A stretch of 64,000 bases of DNA, from NCBI RefSeq assembly GCF_003473485.1, contig NC_053044.1:53174091-53238090 (forward strand), given 5' to 3'. The notes below the pieces were generated by a model that was not told the DNA's origin, did not search any database, and was given only the letters and a program-made list of their open reading frames with translations. The position numbers were made by a program, and so were the translations under genes. Shown piece after piece: positions 11,272 to 23,517 of the stretch (the stretch's first letter is position 1; each line of letters starts with the position of its first letter). The DNA comes from Medicago truncatula. Lineage: Eukaryota > Streptophyta > Magnoliopsida > Fabales > Fabaceae.

Positions 11272-11889
11272 AAATTTGAAATAGGCAATGAACTTAGATG
11301 GCGGCATTAAGAATTGGAGCGTGACAAGTTTTTTGCTCTGAAACTTATTTAAATGGTGATAACTCGCTGCAGAGGAACTTAGATGAGTAGTATTTGTATG
11401 TCATATTCTATAACTTAATAGTACTATGTTCGTATAAGTTCTATCAATTCAAAATTGTCCATCAGCTAATGCTATTATTACTGCATGTATGTTTCGATTC
11501 TTGTTTGAAAACATCAAGTTAGGTTGACTCCACAGTTCAATTATTGTGCAATTATTGATTTGAATATTATATCCTAAGTCATGCCGCTTACTGCGAAATC
11601 ACGGTGTGAATCAGAATTTTAGTAGTATAAGTAAAAGCAATCAAAAACAGGACAATCAATTATTTTCCTTACTCCCCTGATTTTTTTTATATTTTTTGAC
11701 AAAACAGGACAATCAATTATGTAGTTTTATATATTTTTATTTTTTAACAACTTTTTTATAGCATTTCATTAATAATAATATTAGGAATACAACGCGAGAT
11801 ATGAAAATAAATAGTAGGACTAGCTGATAACACGCTTCTCCAACTAAAGCATGAGCATTTGATTGTTGCTTGTTGAACTCCACCCGAGA
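11272..11889. other. Intergenic, no gene seen
   Basis: 3' flank of the EG45-like gene. AT-rich, with no open frame or repeat that I can name. Confidence 0.4.
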
Positions 11890-12300
11890 GTTTGTGAACT
11901 ATGCATGAATGAGTCTCTGGCATCCTGATATAATATGATCAAATTCTGGAACATTAGGTCCGTTGGAGTGAAAAACGTCATTGGTTGTTTTCAAATCCAC
12001 CACAAAGTCTACATTGTCCATCGACATATCACTTAACCATTCTATAGTATTAAACAAACCTAAAGCTTCACCAACAGGAAGAGAGCATAAAGGAGAGAAA
12101 CTCATTGTTTTGGTTAGAACAAAAGATTCATCATCGTCGTGCACACATATATCAATGCATATAGGATTCATGGATTGCGAAAAGGAAGCATCTATATTAC
12201 ACTTGAGACGACCAGGGATCGACCTTTGCCAATGCATATCACAACCTGCAGTTGACGAGGAACGCGAAGACATGGAAAGTCTCGTGTGCGAAGCCTGAAG
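11890..12300 (-). pseudogene. LINE RNase H-like domain fragment
   Basis: The minus-strand frame 12273-11899 matches the RNase H-like (RVT_3) segment found at the end of plant LINE ORF2. It has W..SIPGRLKCNIDASF at the start, then an 'ICVHDDDESFVLTKTM' strand, 'VGEALGLFNTIEWL' helix and 'VDFVVDLKTTNDVFHS'. The frame ends in LIHA, short of the complete domain, and no reverse transcriptase is adjacent. It is a separate remnant from the plus-strand LINE at 12417-13442. A related piece lies at 39.8-40.3 kb. Confidence 0.75.
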
Positions 12301-12318
12301 ACAATGGTTAACAAAATC

Positions 12319-12319
12319 C

Positions 12320-12354
<35 letters not shown>

Positions 12355-12356
12355 TT
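12319..12356. repeat. (ATT)n microsatellite
   Basis: About 12 uninterrupted ATT units between the RNase H fragment and the LINE insertion site. Confidence 0.9.
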
Positions 12357-12416
12357 AAGAAACACATAATGCCTATATTCATATCAACTTTGCATTCAAA
12401 TGTGAGTGAGTAAGTT

Positions 12417-13442
12417 CATGTGGCTAGGGGTAGTGATGGTGATGGAGAGTGCGGCTGGTTTGTTGATCATGTGGCTAGGAGGGTTGGAGATGGAGCTGAC
12501 ACATTGTTTTGGTTTGATAGGTGGTTAGGGGATGTTCCTTTTTGTGTCCGTTTTCGTAGACTGTTTGAGTTAACAGAGAATAAGTTCATGTATGTGGCAG
12601 ACTTGTTCTCTGTTGATCCGGAGCAGCGGGGGGTTATGTGGAGGTGGAGACGTAGTTTGTGGCAGTGGGAGGAGGAGTTGTTGGCGGAGTGTAGGGCTTT
12701 ACTTCTTGATGTTCTCTTGTTTCTGAATGTTTCAGATAGATGGGTTTGGCTTCCTGCTCCGTCAGATGGATACACTGTTAGTGGTTCTTATCATGTGCTA
12801 ACCTCTCAGGACCACTCTGGTGCGGCTACTGATGCGGAGCTGGTGTGGCACAAACAGGTTCCCTTGAAGATTTCAGTTTTTGCTTGGAGACTCCTCCGGG
12901 ATCGTTTACCGACAAAGACTAATTTGATTGCTCGACGGGTGTTATCGAATGACATGTCCTTATGTGTCGCTGGTTGCGGTCATCCGGAAAACGGCCCAAC
13001 ATCTCTTTTTGTTGTGTAACACTTTTGGTTCGCTTTGGCATGTGGTACGTGATTGGATTGGTTGCTCGGGGGTGGATGCTGATAATATATCCGACCATTT
13101 TCTTCAGTTTACTTATTTGACAGGTGGTGCTAAGTCTAGACGTTCTTTTATGCAACTTATTTGGCTTCTCTGTGCCCGGGTTGTGTGGAACGAGCGAAAT
13201 AATCGTCTGTTTAATAATGTAATAACTCTCATTCCCCGTTTGTTAGACAAGGTCAAGATGTTGTCCTTAGCTTGGTTGAAAGCTAAAAAAGCTACTTTTG
13301 TGTTTGGTACTCAGCAGTGGTGGTCATGCCCTCTTGTGTGTTTGGGTATAGGCTGATGTAGCTCTGTTGGGTTGGTTGTTTTGTTGTAACTCTTGATTCC
13401 TGTTGTAGTCTCTATGACACTTTTTGGCTTTTTCAAAAAAAA
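12417..13442 (+). mobile_element. 5'-truncated LINE (3' end of ORF2)
   Basis: Flanked by perfect 19-bp direct repeats aaatgtgagtgagtaagtt (12398-12416, 13443-13461) and ending in a poly-A run, this is a target-primed insertion truncated within ORF2. The coding part shows the zf-RVT region of plant L1-type LINEs: 'DTLFWFDRWLGD', 'WVWLPAPSDGYTVSGSYHVL', 'VWHKQVPLKISVFAWRLLRDRLPTK' and then the Cys/His zinc region. The frame shifts near 12990, and the continuation (QHLFLLCNTFGSLWHVVRDW.. to WNERNNRLF) ends at 13356. The C-terminal RNase H domain is absent. Its GC content is higher than that of the surroundings, consistent with a recent insertion. Confidence 0.9.
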
Positions 13443-13461
13443 AAATGTGAGTGAGTAAGTT

Positions 13462-14482
13462 AAGAATTTACGATCTTTTCAAAAGCTCTTAAAAAAATAA
13501 AAATATATCTTCAAAAGCTTTAAATGACGAGTTCAAAAAAAGTAGTCTATAGACTACCCAATATTATTAGCGGAGAGGTTTCAATAAATCAATCATAAAT
13601 TTCTAAGTTAAAGAATTTGATCCAATGGTCTTCCTTATTTAGGAGATCCCAAAACATGTAAATGGAGTATATTTAAATTCAACAATGATACAATATATAC
13701 TTTTTCTAAAAAAAGAAAACGACACAATATACTTATTTTTTTCTAAAATCAAGAGCGTCATGACATCACAAAGACGGTAAAACATCCTAACTATGTTGAC
13801 ACTCTTTATATCCCCTCATCCTCTGTCAATCACTCATAAATATTGTTAAAAAAAATAAAAAATACAAGAAGGGGTATTAGACTAAAACTCCCAAACAGAA
13901 CAAACAAAATAAATCTAACAAAAGCAAAAACTCAGAAGATTACAACAATCTCTAAAAAAGTCACCGAAAAGGCTTACAAATATAGCATCCCACCACAAAA
14001 AATCAGAACCGTCATGCCCCAAGGCTGCTAGCTTAAAGAAAAATAAGGCGCAACTTTTAAAATTCAAAAGATTATGTATAATTTTGAATTTTGCACTTTG
14101 ATTTTTCTCCTTTTTTTCAAAGGATTTTTTCCCATTAAACTATCAATTTTTTGTTGTTTTTTTAGGGGAAATTTTTATTTAATGACGACTAATGGACTAG
14201 TTCAACTAGCCTGGCCGCAATTAATTGAGTTTGATGTCACTTTGGAAAAATTGATGTACAACCAATTTTAAGATGTTTACAAAAAAAAAGTCTTTAGTTC
14301 TTTAATGTTCATGGATAACGTTTTCTAAGTTTTTAAATGTCCTCTAGAATTTGTCAAAACAAAAATGTCCTCTAGAATTTACATATCGTCTGCAACTTTG
14401 TTGGTTTAGACTTTAAAGCTTATTTTATCGAGACTTAATTATAAGAAAGATTCGAATTGGTGTACTCCAAAAAGAATTGGTG
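13462..14482. other. Intergenic, no gene seen
   Basis: AT-rich 3' flank of the ABCB gene. The 62-codon frame at 13843-14031 is Lys/Thr-rich and arises from A-rich sequence; I see no evidence that it is coding. Confidence 0.45.
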
Positions 14483-14484
14483 TA

Positions 14485-14632
14485 CTCCTTCCGGTCACAT
14501 TTATAAGCAAAACATAACTTTTTAGATTTATTGAATACTTAATGTATTGAGCATATAATATATATACCAAATACATTAAATATTCTATAACCTAAAATGT
14601 AAGATTTTGCTTATAAATATGACCAGAGGAAG
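14485..14632. mobile_element. Stowaway-like (Tc1/mariner) MITE
   Basis: A 148-bp element with TIRs starting CTCCTTCCGGTCACATTTAT, inserted at TA (TA at 14483-14484 and 14633-14634). The start resembles the CTCCCTCCGT ends of Stowaway elements. It lies just downstream of the ABCB stop codon. Confidence 0.75.
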
Positions 14633-14713
14633 TATATAATTTTTCAATTATACCTTTTATTTGAACTGTTGTATTTATATAAAATTATTCAAATCTTAAA
14701 TTAAAAAAATCAC

Positions 14714-17700
14714 TTAAATTCTATTGCAATAGGTACCACCCTTTGTTGTGCTAGTCGTGTGCAGTGCTACTAAAGAAGCATAGGTACCACTCTTGTTGAG
14801 CAACGTTTCATGCTTTCCTTTCTCTTCAATCACTCCATTTTTAACCACTGCAATTGAATTTGAACCCTTTATGGTAGATAGTCTATGAGCCACCACAATG
14901 GTGGTTCTGTCCACCCTCAATCTATCAAGTGCATCATGAACCACTTTTTCAGACTCAGCATCAAGTGCACTTGTGGCTTCATCTAGTAGTAATATTCTTG
15001 GATTCTTAACTATGGCTCTTGCAATTGCCACACGTTGCTTCTGTCCTCCAGAAAGTTGTATCCCTCTCTCCCCTACTATTGTGTCATACCCCTGCATATG
15101 TTGTTTTTCAACAATTCAGAACCTCATAAGCCATGCTACACAAATAGCTAGTTATTTGAAATATTGGAATTCACATGTTTGTTGCAAACTATGAAATAGT
15201 CACACAGACATTGAATATGACTTCAGATCGATGACGTGTTTAGTGACATGTGTAGTGTCTGACACCGACATGGTTACATTCAATCACTTTAATTTCTTAA
15301 ACTATTACAAGAGTGTTTACGTATTAGTGTCACTATCGTGTCCGATGTTTGTATTTGAGTTGGTATTTATCATAGATTGTGTGTATTTATTTACCTGCTG
15401 CAAACTGCTAATGAACTTATGAGCATTTGCAAGTTTTGCTGCAGCTATAATTTCAGCCTCAGTTGCATTGCCACCTTTTCCATACGCAATGTTGGCTCGC
15501 ACGGTGTCATTGAACAGCACAGGCTCCTGGGTTACCAGGCCCATTTGCTGCCTAAACCATCTAAGTTGTAGCTTTTGGATTTCTGTTCCATCCAGTTTAA
15601 TCTGACCAGAATCTGGATCATAAAATCTTTGCAGCAATGATATCACTGTTGACTTTCCACTTCCACTTTCACCTACTAGAGCAACTGTCTGATTTTCAAT
15701 AGATGGATTGTTTGATAGTGAGTTCTTGTGAGAATTAAAGCATTAACCTAATACATAATTTTTTAAGTTACCTGTCCTGAATGAATGGTCAAAGAAAGAT
15801 CTTTGAATATATGAACATCAGGTCTAGTTGGATACTTGAAAGTGACATGATGGAACTCAATATCTCCCTTCACATCTTCCAATGTCATTCCTGATTCTTC
15901 ACTAGAGTCTATTTTTGATTCCTGATCAAGAATAGCAAATATAGAAGCAACAGAGCTTTTTGCTTTACTAGCTCCTACAGCCATGAATCCAGATTGAGCT
16001 ATTGCGACGGCTGCCATTGTGAGAGAGAAAAACACCTGAAAATTAGGAAATTAAATGCTTGATGCTAGAACAATGTGATGAATTCAACTCTTATAAATCC
16101 TTGTTGCTTTGTATATATTTTTTTTGAAAAACATATTAATCTGTTTTAGAATTAGCTTATGCTTTGTAAGTAACAATTGACATAAGTAAAAAACTTAAAT
16201 TTGGACAATTCTGAACTTTGTCCTCTATATGTGACATAGCATCCAAGTTTGGACAATAACTTACTTGAAAAACATCTGATATTGAGGTTTTGCCATTCTT
16301 AACAAGTTGTGCTCCAGCATAAAAACTGCATGCATAAACACAGAACATAAAGAAGATTGATAAGCCAAAACCAACTCCACTAACTATACCCTGCCTTTTT
16401 CCTGTCTGTACTGGTACTACACATTTCTTTTGGTATAACTCCATCACCTTCTCTTCAGCACAGAAAGCGGAAACTGTTCTGATATTCCCTACTGCATCAT
16501 TCGCTACTTGACTTGCTTCCTCATACTGTTTCTGTCAAACATATATAGAGCATAGTAACATCATGTCAAATGGAGATTAGTACTAATTAAATATATAAAG
16601 CAAAATATGTACTAAATAAATTTAGACATGCTTTGAGACGAGAATTGAATCACATTTGTGTGTATAAGGCACAAACCCTTGCATCTGTGCTGAATCCTTG
16701 CATGGATTTGATTTGTAAATGTCCATTTACTAACAGTAGAGGTAGCAAAACAAGAATGATGAGAGAAAGCTGCCAGCTAGTCTCAAAGCCAATTACCAAG
16801 GCTGTAATTACAGTGGCAATATCTTGAACTAGCAAACCGAGTGCATCCCCAACCAAAGTTCGAATCGAAGCAGCATCGGTTGACAGCCTTGCACCAAGTG
16901 CACCACTTGAATTCTCAGCTTTATCAAACCATCCTACTTCCATGTGAATTATTTTCTCAAAGCACATTAACCGGATCCTTTTTATCAACTTAGAACCAGC
17001 AACAGCAAAAAAGTAGGACCTTAACGGCTGAAAAACGAATGAAGCCACACTAAAGAACACAAACATTAATGCCCAAAAATTCACATCTTTACGAAGTTCA
17101 TCTGCAGGCTCAAAGAATGTATTTATCATCTTGGAGACTAAAAGTCCCAGAATAGGTTGCATTGCTCCAATTACTGCTGCTGCTAGAGTCCCAATGAGTA
17201 GCGCCGGGATTTCAGGCTTGTTAAGATAAGCGAGACGAAGAAATGGGACATCTGGAGTCTTACTTTTATGTGATGCTGCTGCTGAAGGAAGAAATTCAGA
17301 CACTCCTTCTAGTGCGGTAGGCCTAGACTCTCTTCCAGATTCTACAAATGTTTCTAGCTTATCTGAGTCATTAGCACCATGCTGTTCTGATGAATCCTTT
17401 TTAATTTCTTGCAGCCTAATGAGCTGACTATAAGCTCCATCAGGATCATTGGTGAGCTCATCATGTGTACCTAATAACCAGTTAGAAGATATATGAATGC
17501 TTCATTGCAAGTGTCAAGGAAAACTAAGCAAATTGCCATACTGAGTTTCATTTTTCTACTACTTTTAAGAAAATTACTGCAGTATACCTTTTTCTACTAC
17601 TTTTCCTTGGTGAATAACGGCAATGATATCAGCATTCCTTATTGTGCTTAGGCGGTGGGCTACAATGATCATTGTTCGGTTTATCATAATTCTTTCTAGC

Positions 17701-20218
17701 GTCTCTTGTACCACTCTTTCCGACTCTGCGTCAAGGGCACTTGTTGCTTCATCTAGGAGTAGAATTCTTGGATCTTTCAGAATTGCTCTTGCTATAGCTA
17801 TTCTTTGCTTTTGGCCTCCAGAAAGTTGAGCTCCATGTTCGCCAACCATCGTGTCAAGTCCCTAAATTAATAATTTTCATGAACTAATAAGGTAAAAGGT
17901 ACATAACATGTAATGAACAAACATATACTAAAAAATGGTCTCCAGTATTGTATAATTTGAAACTGATGTTGAGATCTCACATGGGGAAACTTATCAATGA
18001 AGATAGCAGCTTTAGCTAGTTCTGTTGCAGCTCTGATTTCTTCATCTGTTGCTCCATCCTTACCATAGGCAATGTTCTCTTTAATGCTACAAGTAAAGAG
18101 AACTGGTTCCTGACTGACTAAGCCTATTTTTTGTCTGATCCATTTCAGTTGAAATTCTTTGAGGTTGATATTGTCAATGAGAATTTCACCACCCTGTGGA
18201 TCATAAAATCTCTCTATCAAACTAATAACCGTCGATTTCCCACTCCCACTTTGTCCTACCAAAGCCGCGGTAGTGCCACTTGATATTGAAATAGAAAGTG
18301 CATCGAATATCATTTCATTTGGCCTTGAAGGATAACCAAAGCAAACTTCCCTAAGTTCTATATCTCCAGAAATATCATCCAGCTGCCTACCAGCAGTGTC
18401 ATAAGCATCAATATTTGGCTGCCTCTTTATTATCTCAAACATTTTAATGGCGGCAGCTTGTCCAGCAGCAAATGCAGTTAAGCTCGGAGATGCCTGTCCT
18501 AGAGACCTGGAAAATAAAATTAGCTCAGAGAAAGTGATATATGTAAGTGTATTTTGTTTGGAAAAACCAGAGATGACCGTCCCTATAAAGCCAGTATCAG
18601 ATAACTAGGCCGACCAGAAAATACAATTTCACATCGCACTAACAATGACAGATAAATAAATATCAGAGACACCAGAATTCCACAGGTTATAAATTTTAAG
18701 ATATGTAATAATGTATGGACACACGGTGTAGATGATATATATAGCAGAAACTAACTTAACTTACAAGGAACCTGTCAGTACTGCAAAAAATACACTTATG
18801 ACTTCCCCTCCTGTATAACCTTTCGCTAATATCATCTTCCCTCCAAACCATACAGCCAAAGCATAACTACAATAAACAAATAAACGAACCAAGCCGAGGC
18901 CTAAACCAATAGCCAATCCCTCTTGCAGTCCAATTATGTAAGATTTAGTTAATGATTGATTGTATTGAGTTATGGCCTGCTTCTCACCAGTAAATGATGC
19001 AACCTTGCGTATTCGAGTAATTGTGTTAGCTAAAGATATGAAAAGGAATAAAAAATAGTAAAAGGTTCTTTATGTAGATTGGCGTACTGTTCGAATTGAA
19101 CCAATTATCCGGTCTACTATAGTTGCTGCTTCAGAATATGCTGCTTGTCCTCGGGATGCCATCTTTGCGAAAGCAAAGCTCATTATGGAACCAGAGAGGA
19201 CAAGAAGAGGAAGAGAAGATAGAAGGACAAGGCTTAGAAGCCAACCCTTGATGAATGCAACAACTAAACCTCCTAAAAAAGATGACACATACTGTATGAA
19301 TTTTCCTACCTGAGAAGATATCACCCAAAAAAGGAAGAATAAGCTATTATCCTTAAAACTTGTTATCATAGTTAGATCAAATGATTATGCATTAATAGAA
19401 ATACCTTCTCTCCCATGGCATCTTGAATAAGAACTGTGTCACCTGATATTCTTCCAACAACCTCAACACTGTTTGTTTCCCTGTCAAAGAAGCTTATATC
19501 TTGCCTTAAAATTGCTTTGAGGTATAAGGCCCGTATTCTTGCAGCTTGTCTCTCCCCGGTGACCATCCAACATGCCACCTCTGCAAGATTTCATGCATAA
19601 GTAACTCTCGTTATTTTAATCTTAAGGTAAACTATATATATAATTTTCTAGTTATAGCAAGTTGAATTATACTACGAAAGAAAATTGGCATGCTTACGCA
19701 GAAACGCTGCAAAAAAGGCGCCTGCACCCATGATTGCAAACTTGAGAGACACCTGAGCATGAAATGAACCATGGAGAATTATTAAATGAAAACAAGAGAG
19801 TTTGAAAACCAAATTGTTCCCCTAAAAAATAAAATCAATTCCGGTTGAAGGGGAGCTAGTTGTTTGTTACCTTGGAAACTAGATGAACTACTTGGTTGGT
19901 GTTAACATTTCCTCCAAAAGCATCAATAGCATCTCCAATAATTATAGTCAGTAAAGGCATAGAGACTCCATTCCCAACAGCACCGATAGTCCCAACAAAC
20001 ATCAATAAATAATCCCAAGAGTCTGCAAATGAGAAAAGCTTGTAAAAGGGTACTGTTTTCTTGCTTTGATCCTTCACCTTGTTCTTCTTGGAATCTTGGC
20101 GCATGTCAGCCATTTCTTGGCCATTTTCATGACCTGAAACTGGTAGATGATGATGATTTGTTGACCCTGTCATCTCAGTTGCAGTAATATCTCCGTCCAA
20201 GCTAGCCTTGGCCAACAT
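14714..20218 (-). CDS. ABCB (P-glycoprotein/MDR type) full-size ABC transporter
   Basis: Twelve exons (high to low coordinate): 20218-19871, 19752-19698, 19580-19405, 19309-19088, 19003-18765, 18506-17981, 17861-17588, 17470-16677, 16531-16265, 16035-15772, 15688-15395, 15091-14714. All phases agree and give 1278 residues, normal for the family. Order is TMD1-NBD1-TMD2-NBD2. NBD1 (about 400-620) has Walker [10 protein letters not shown], signature LSGGQ and Walker [17 protein letters not shown]2 (about 1020-1260) has [14 protein letters not shown] and the same Walker B. The linker (about 620-690) is acidic and divergent. The sequence is closest, from memory, to the Arabidopsis ABCB4/11/21 clade of plasma-membrane exporters, some of which move auxin; substrate here is unknown. 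An upstream in-frame ATG at 20263 would add 15 residues. I chose 20218 because [10 protein letters not shown].. fits an acidic cytosolic N-terminus. No disabling change seen. Confidence 0.93.
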
Positions 20219-20263
20219 TGTCCACGTGAAAAACCTCTGTTGCTTACACCTTATAAAAACCAC

Positions 20264-22034
20264 AATGAAACAGTTGAATAAAGTTCACCAGTTTGAGTTA
20301 GCAAATCTCATTAAGCTCTATGTAACAACTTAATTAAGCGCTTATGACATAAGCGCTTTTCATATAAGTGGTGATGTATAAGCTATTTTTACATCAAAAG
20401 ATAAAATAAAAGAATGAACTACAAAGCAACAAAAGAATGAAGGAAACTATAAGAACTACAAAGTTTGATGGAACAGTTGGCAATAGGCTTGCATTGCAAG
20501 CTAACCTGACCATCTTTAAACTATAAGATAAAGCAGAAGAATATATATTACAGAACAAGATGCTCATTACCAAAGCTAGCCATTTATGATTTATATATGG
20601 TTTAAACATTAAATGCACCTTGGAACAACATGTGCTCTTTGAATAAGGGAAAAAAATGTATATGGAAAGTATCACACACCATCCACTAATTAAATTAACA
20701 CTTGGAAGTTGTAATCATTCATCCTTGAATTATGTTTGAACTATGAATAGATATCAAATTTCAACTGTAGTTAGATGGTTCTAGACTATCTGAGAAGTTT
20801 TTTTTCCCCTGTTATTTGTCACTTTAATAGTGTACGGTACAGTTCCTTTGATATCACATGAAGTAAATTAAGAAATTGCTTTAAAATTTATATTTTCAAT
20901 TCCATTTTTAGCTCTTCAAGCATAACTCTTTAATCAATCCATTGCTTACATAAATATGAACCTTTCCAAGCATAATTCTAGACCATCAGAGAAGTTTTTT
21001 TCCTATTATTTGCCTCTTTAAATTACTATCTGGGAAGTAATTTAATTAATGCAATGCTTAAATTAGTTATTGCAAAACCTAAACAATTAATCACACAAAT
21101 ATACTTGCCTAAAAACTTGTTATTTTCGCATGAATCGCTATGAAACCCTTTCCAAGCCATGCAACTAAAACTCTTTGATGTCATCATATAGAAACAAAAT
21201 TTGAAGTTATAGAGATAAACATTATATGGTGAAGATAAAGAGGGTACAAAACACATTAAGCCATTCACTTTTTCATGTAAATTGTAGGTTTGAAGCTAAA
21301 TATTTGACCTAAGCAAGTGACTCGTGCTTTTTAAGTTACCCATTGATTATAATTTAGTGGTTGATTTGATGCTTAATATAGGCAGGACCATTGTATATTT
21401 TTTAGAATTAAAACTCATTTTAGTTCATAAGAAAAACATCAAAAACCCAATTTAGTTATTGAGAAAAATAGAAACAACTTTTTTTAGTTCACGAGAAGAA
21501 GAAAATAATAGAGACAGCTTGGTCTCTACCTGAAACATGAAACATGGTCGCAAAATGGACAATTAGAGACCTTAAACAATAATTATAGAAAGACAATTTG
21601 GTCCTTACAATTATTAAAAATAGATGATGCTACTTGTGTTTGATGTCGTGCTTCGAGAGTCGAGACTGTGACATAACAAGTGAGAATGAAAGAAATAATT
21701 ATGAATTTTTAAGATTTAAAAACCCCATTTAAACAACCCATGTGTCTTACTAGTCTATATGTATTCTTTGCATTCTTCAATATATCCTCAGCTCTGGTTT
21801 CATCGTACCGCCTGCGATAACAACAAACTATGTTTGCTAATGTTTTGTTTATGTTGTATGAGTATCCCCATTCCCGCCATCTTTAAATAACCTTTTTTGG
21901 GTTACTGATACAACAAAGCTTTTTGGTGTTAATTTGGCCTTGTATTATTACACTAAACTACGTAGTAATCAATGTTTAAATTGGGCTTAAAGTAAACTTA
22001 TTGGATGTGGCCGTTTCTCATTCTATGCACACGG
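20264..22034. other. Upstream region of the ABCB gene
   Basis: AT-rich non-coding DNA. At 20323-20390 there is a fragment (aacttaattaagcgcttatg..) of the same MITE family found complete at 53439-53724. No other gene or repeat is recognised, and no certain TATA box could be assigned. Confidence 0.45.
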
Positions 22035-22043
22035 TAATGTCAA

Positions 22044-23164
22044 GAATTCTCCTCTTCACCCAGCACATTTCGCTCGCACCCTGCCGTCATGTCCAAAATA
22101 ATCCTACTCTAGTTAACTAGCGCAAGTGTAAATTTGTGCGCATGTTAAGTGGCGCAAAGTGCCTACTTTTTTATTTATTTATTCAATATGATTCAATAAA
22201 TTATTTTATTTAGTCAATATGGCGCTAAGTCTAAATATAAATTCTATTTTATTTTATTTTATTCTAAATTATTTATGCACTTAAAATAAATTCGATTTTA
22301 TACTAATTCAATTTTCATTCTAATTTATTTATTCATTAAATGCAAAATTAGAAAATAAAATCGATTTTATTTATTCAATACATAAGCATAAACATAAAAT
22401 AAATGCGAAAAATAAATACAAATAAAAAACAAAATTAATAAAAATAACTTTCATTTTATTAATATGATTCAAACATTACATTATATAATACATATATTTT
22501 ACCCTCTTCGGTATATGCCAATAGCTCTTGGGGAAAATAGTGATCCTTCCTGTTGGGGAAAACGACATCAAGATCCCTTGAGTTAAATTTAAATTTGGTT
22601 CCTTTTATACCCCCATATTGATTCTTTCTACCCACGGTAAAAAGATTTTAGGAGTAAAAGGAAACAAACCTAATTTTATCTCAAGGGATGATGTCTTTTC
22701 CCCAACTTAACAGACCACTATTTCCCCCAAAAGCCACCGGTATTTACCTAAAGGGGTATAAAAAAGCCTAGAAACTAAAGAAGCAAAGAAGAAGAAGAGA
22801 AAGAGGGGGAGAGAGTGGGAGGAGAAAATGTGAGGAAAAGAGGAAGTATGTGAGAGTTTTTATAGGTGGTATAAGGTATATGGCACTTAATAAGGTCCAA
22901 AAACGTGTGAAAAACGTAAGAAAAACGTGTAAAATCCAATCAAAACCATTGACTATTGTCCAAGAAACGTTTGTGCTTCAGTTTCTACCACCGGGCAACT
23001 TGCGCAAGTTAACTCGCGCATAGACTCAGTGGTGCGTGACTTAAGTCACGCAGAGCTTGTGAGGTGCGTGAGTTAAGTCACGCTGCGTGACTTAACTAGC
23101 GCAAGGACATTTTTGGCATGGCTGCAGGGTGCGAGTAAAATGTGCATGGTGAAGAGCAGAACTC
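22044..23164. mobile_element. Non-autonomous Mutator-like element
   Basis: The 1121-bp element ends in GAATTCTCCTCTTCACC on the left and its inverted near-copy GAGTTCTGCTCTTCACC on the right (15 of 17 identical). Perfect 9-bp flanking repeats taatgtcaa lie at 22035-22043 and 23165-23173. The TIRs continue through 'gctcgcaccctgc' blocks. The interior holds a second inverted repeat (about 22500-22755, around 'ttggggaaaa') and, near 23030-23100, several copies of 'gcgtgacttaa'. No transposase frame. Confidence 0.8.
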
Positions 23165-23517
23165 TAATGTCAATGAGTCCGTGTTTGGAACTTTGGGAGG
23201 ATACGGATATACTAGGTAAAGGCACATGCATGGATTTTTTAAATGAGAAATCTCAACCATCTATTTTAAATTTTAAGGTTGATAATTAATTTTTTTTTTC
23301 ACTCTCGTATAAAAAAGGCATTATCATTAGATATACCTGTGTATGTCTAAATGTGTATAGTTCATATAAAGAGAGAATGTCTTTTTGTGAGGATAATAGG
23401 AACATCTGCCAAGAAAAGTATGTACATTACAGTAATCAACAATGCTACATTCAATTCTTGGTAAATAAGGGGAAGTTACATTGCAATAACTTAACCTCAC
23501 AAGCATACAATTATTCA

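Noticed and set aside
13843-14031. Lys/Thr-rich 62-codon frame
   Set aside because: A-rich low-complexity sequence without a recognisable domain.
14714-20218. ABCB as a pseudogene, because it appears as many separate frames
   Set aside because: All twelve exons join by GT..AG in phase to a normal 1278-residue protein.
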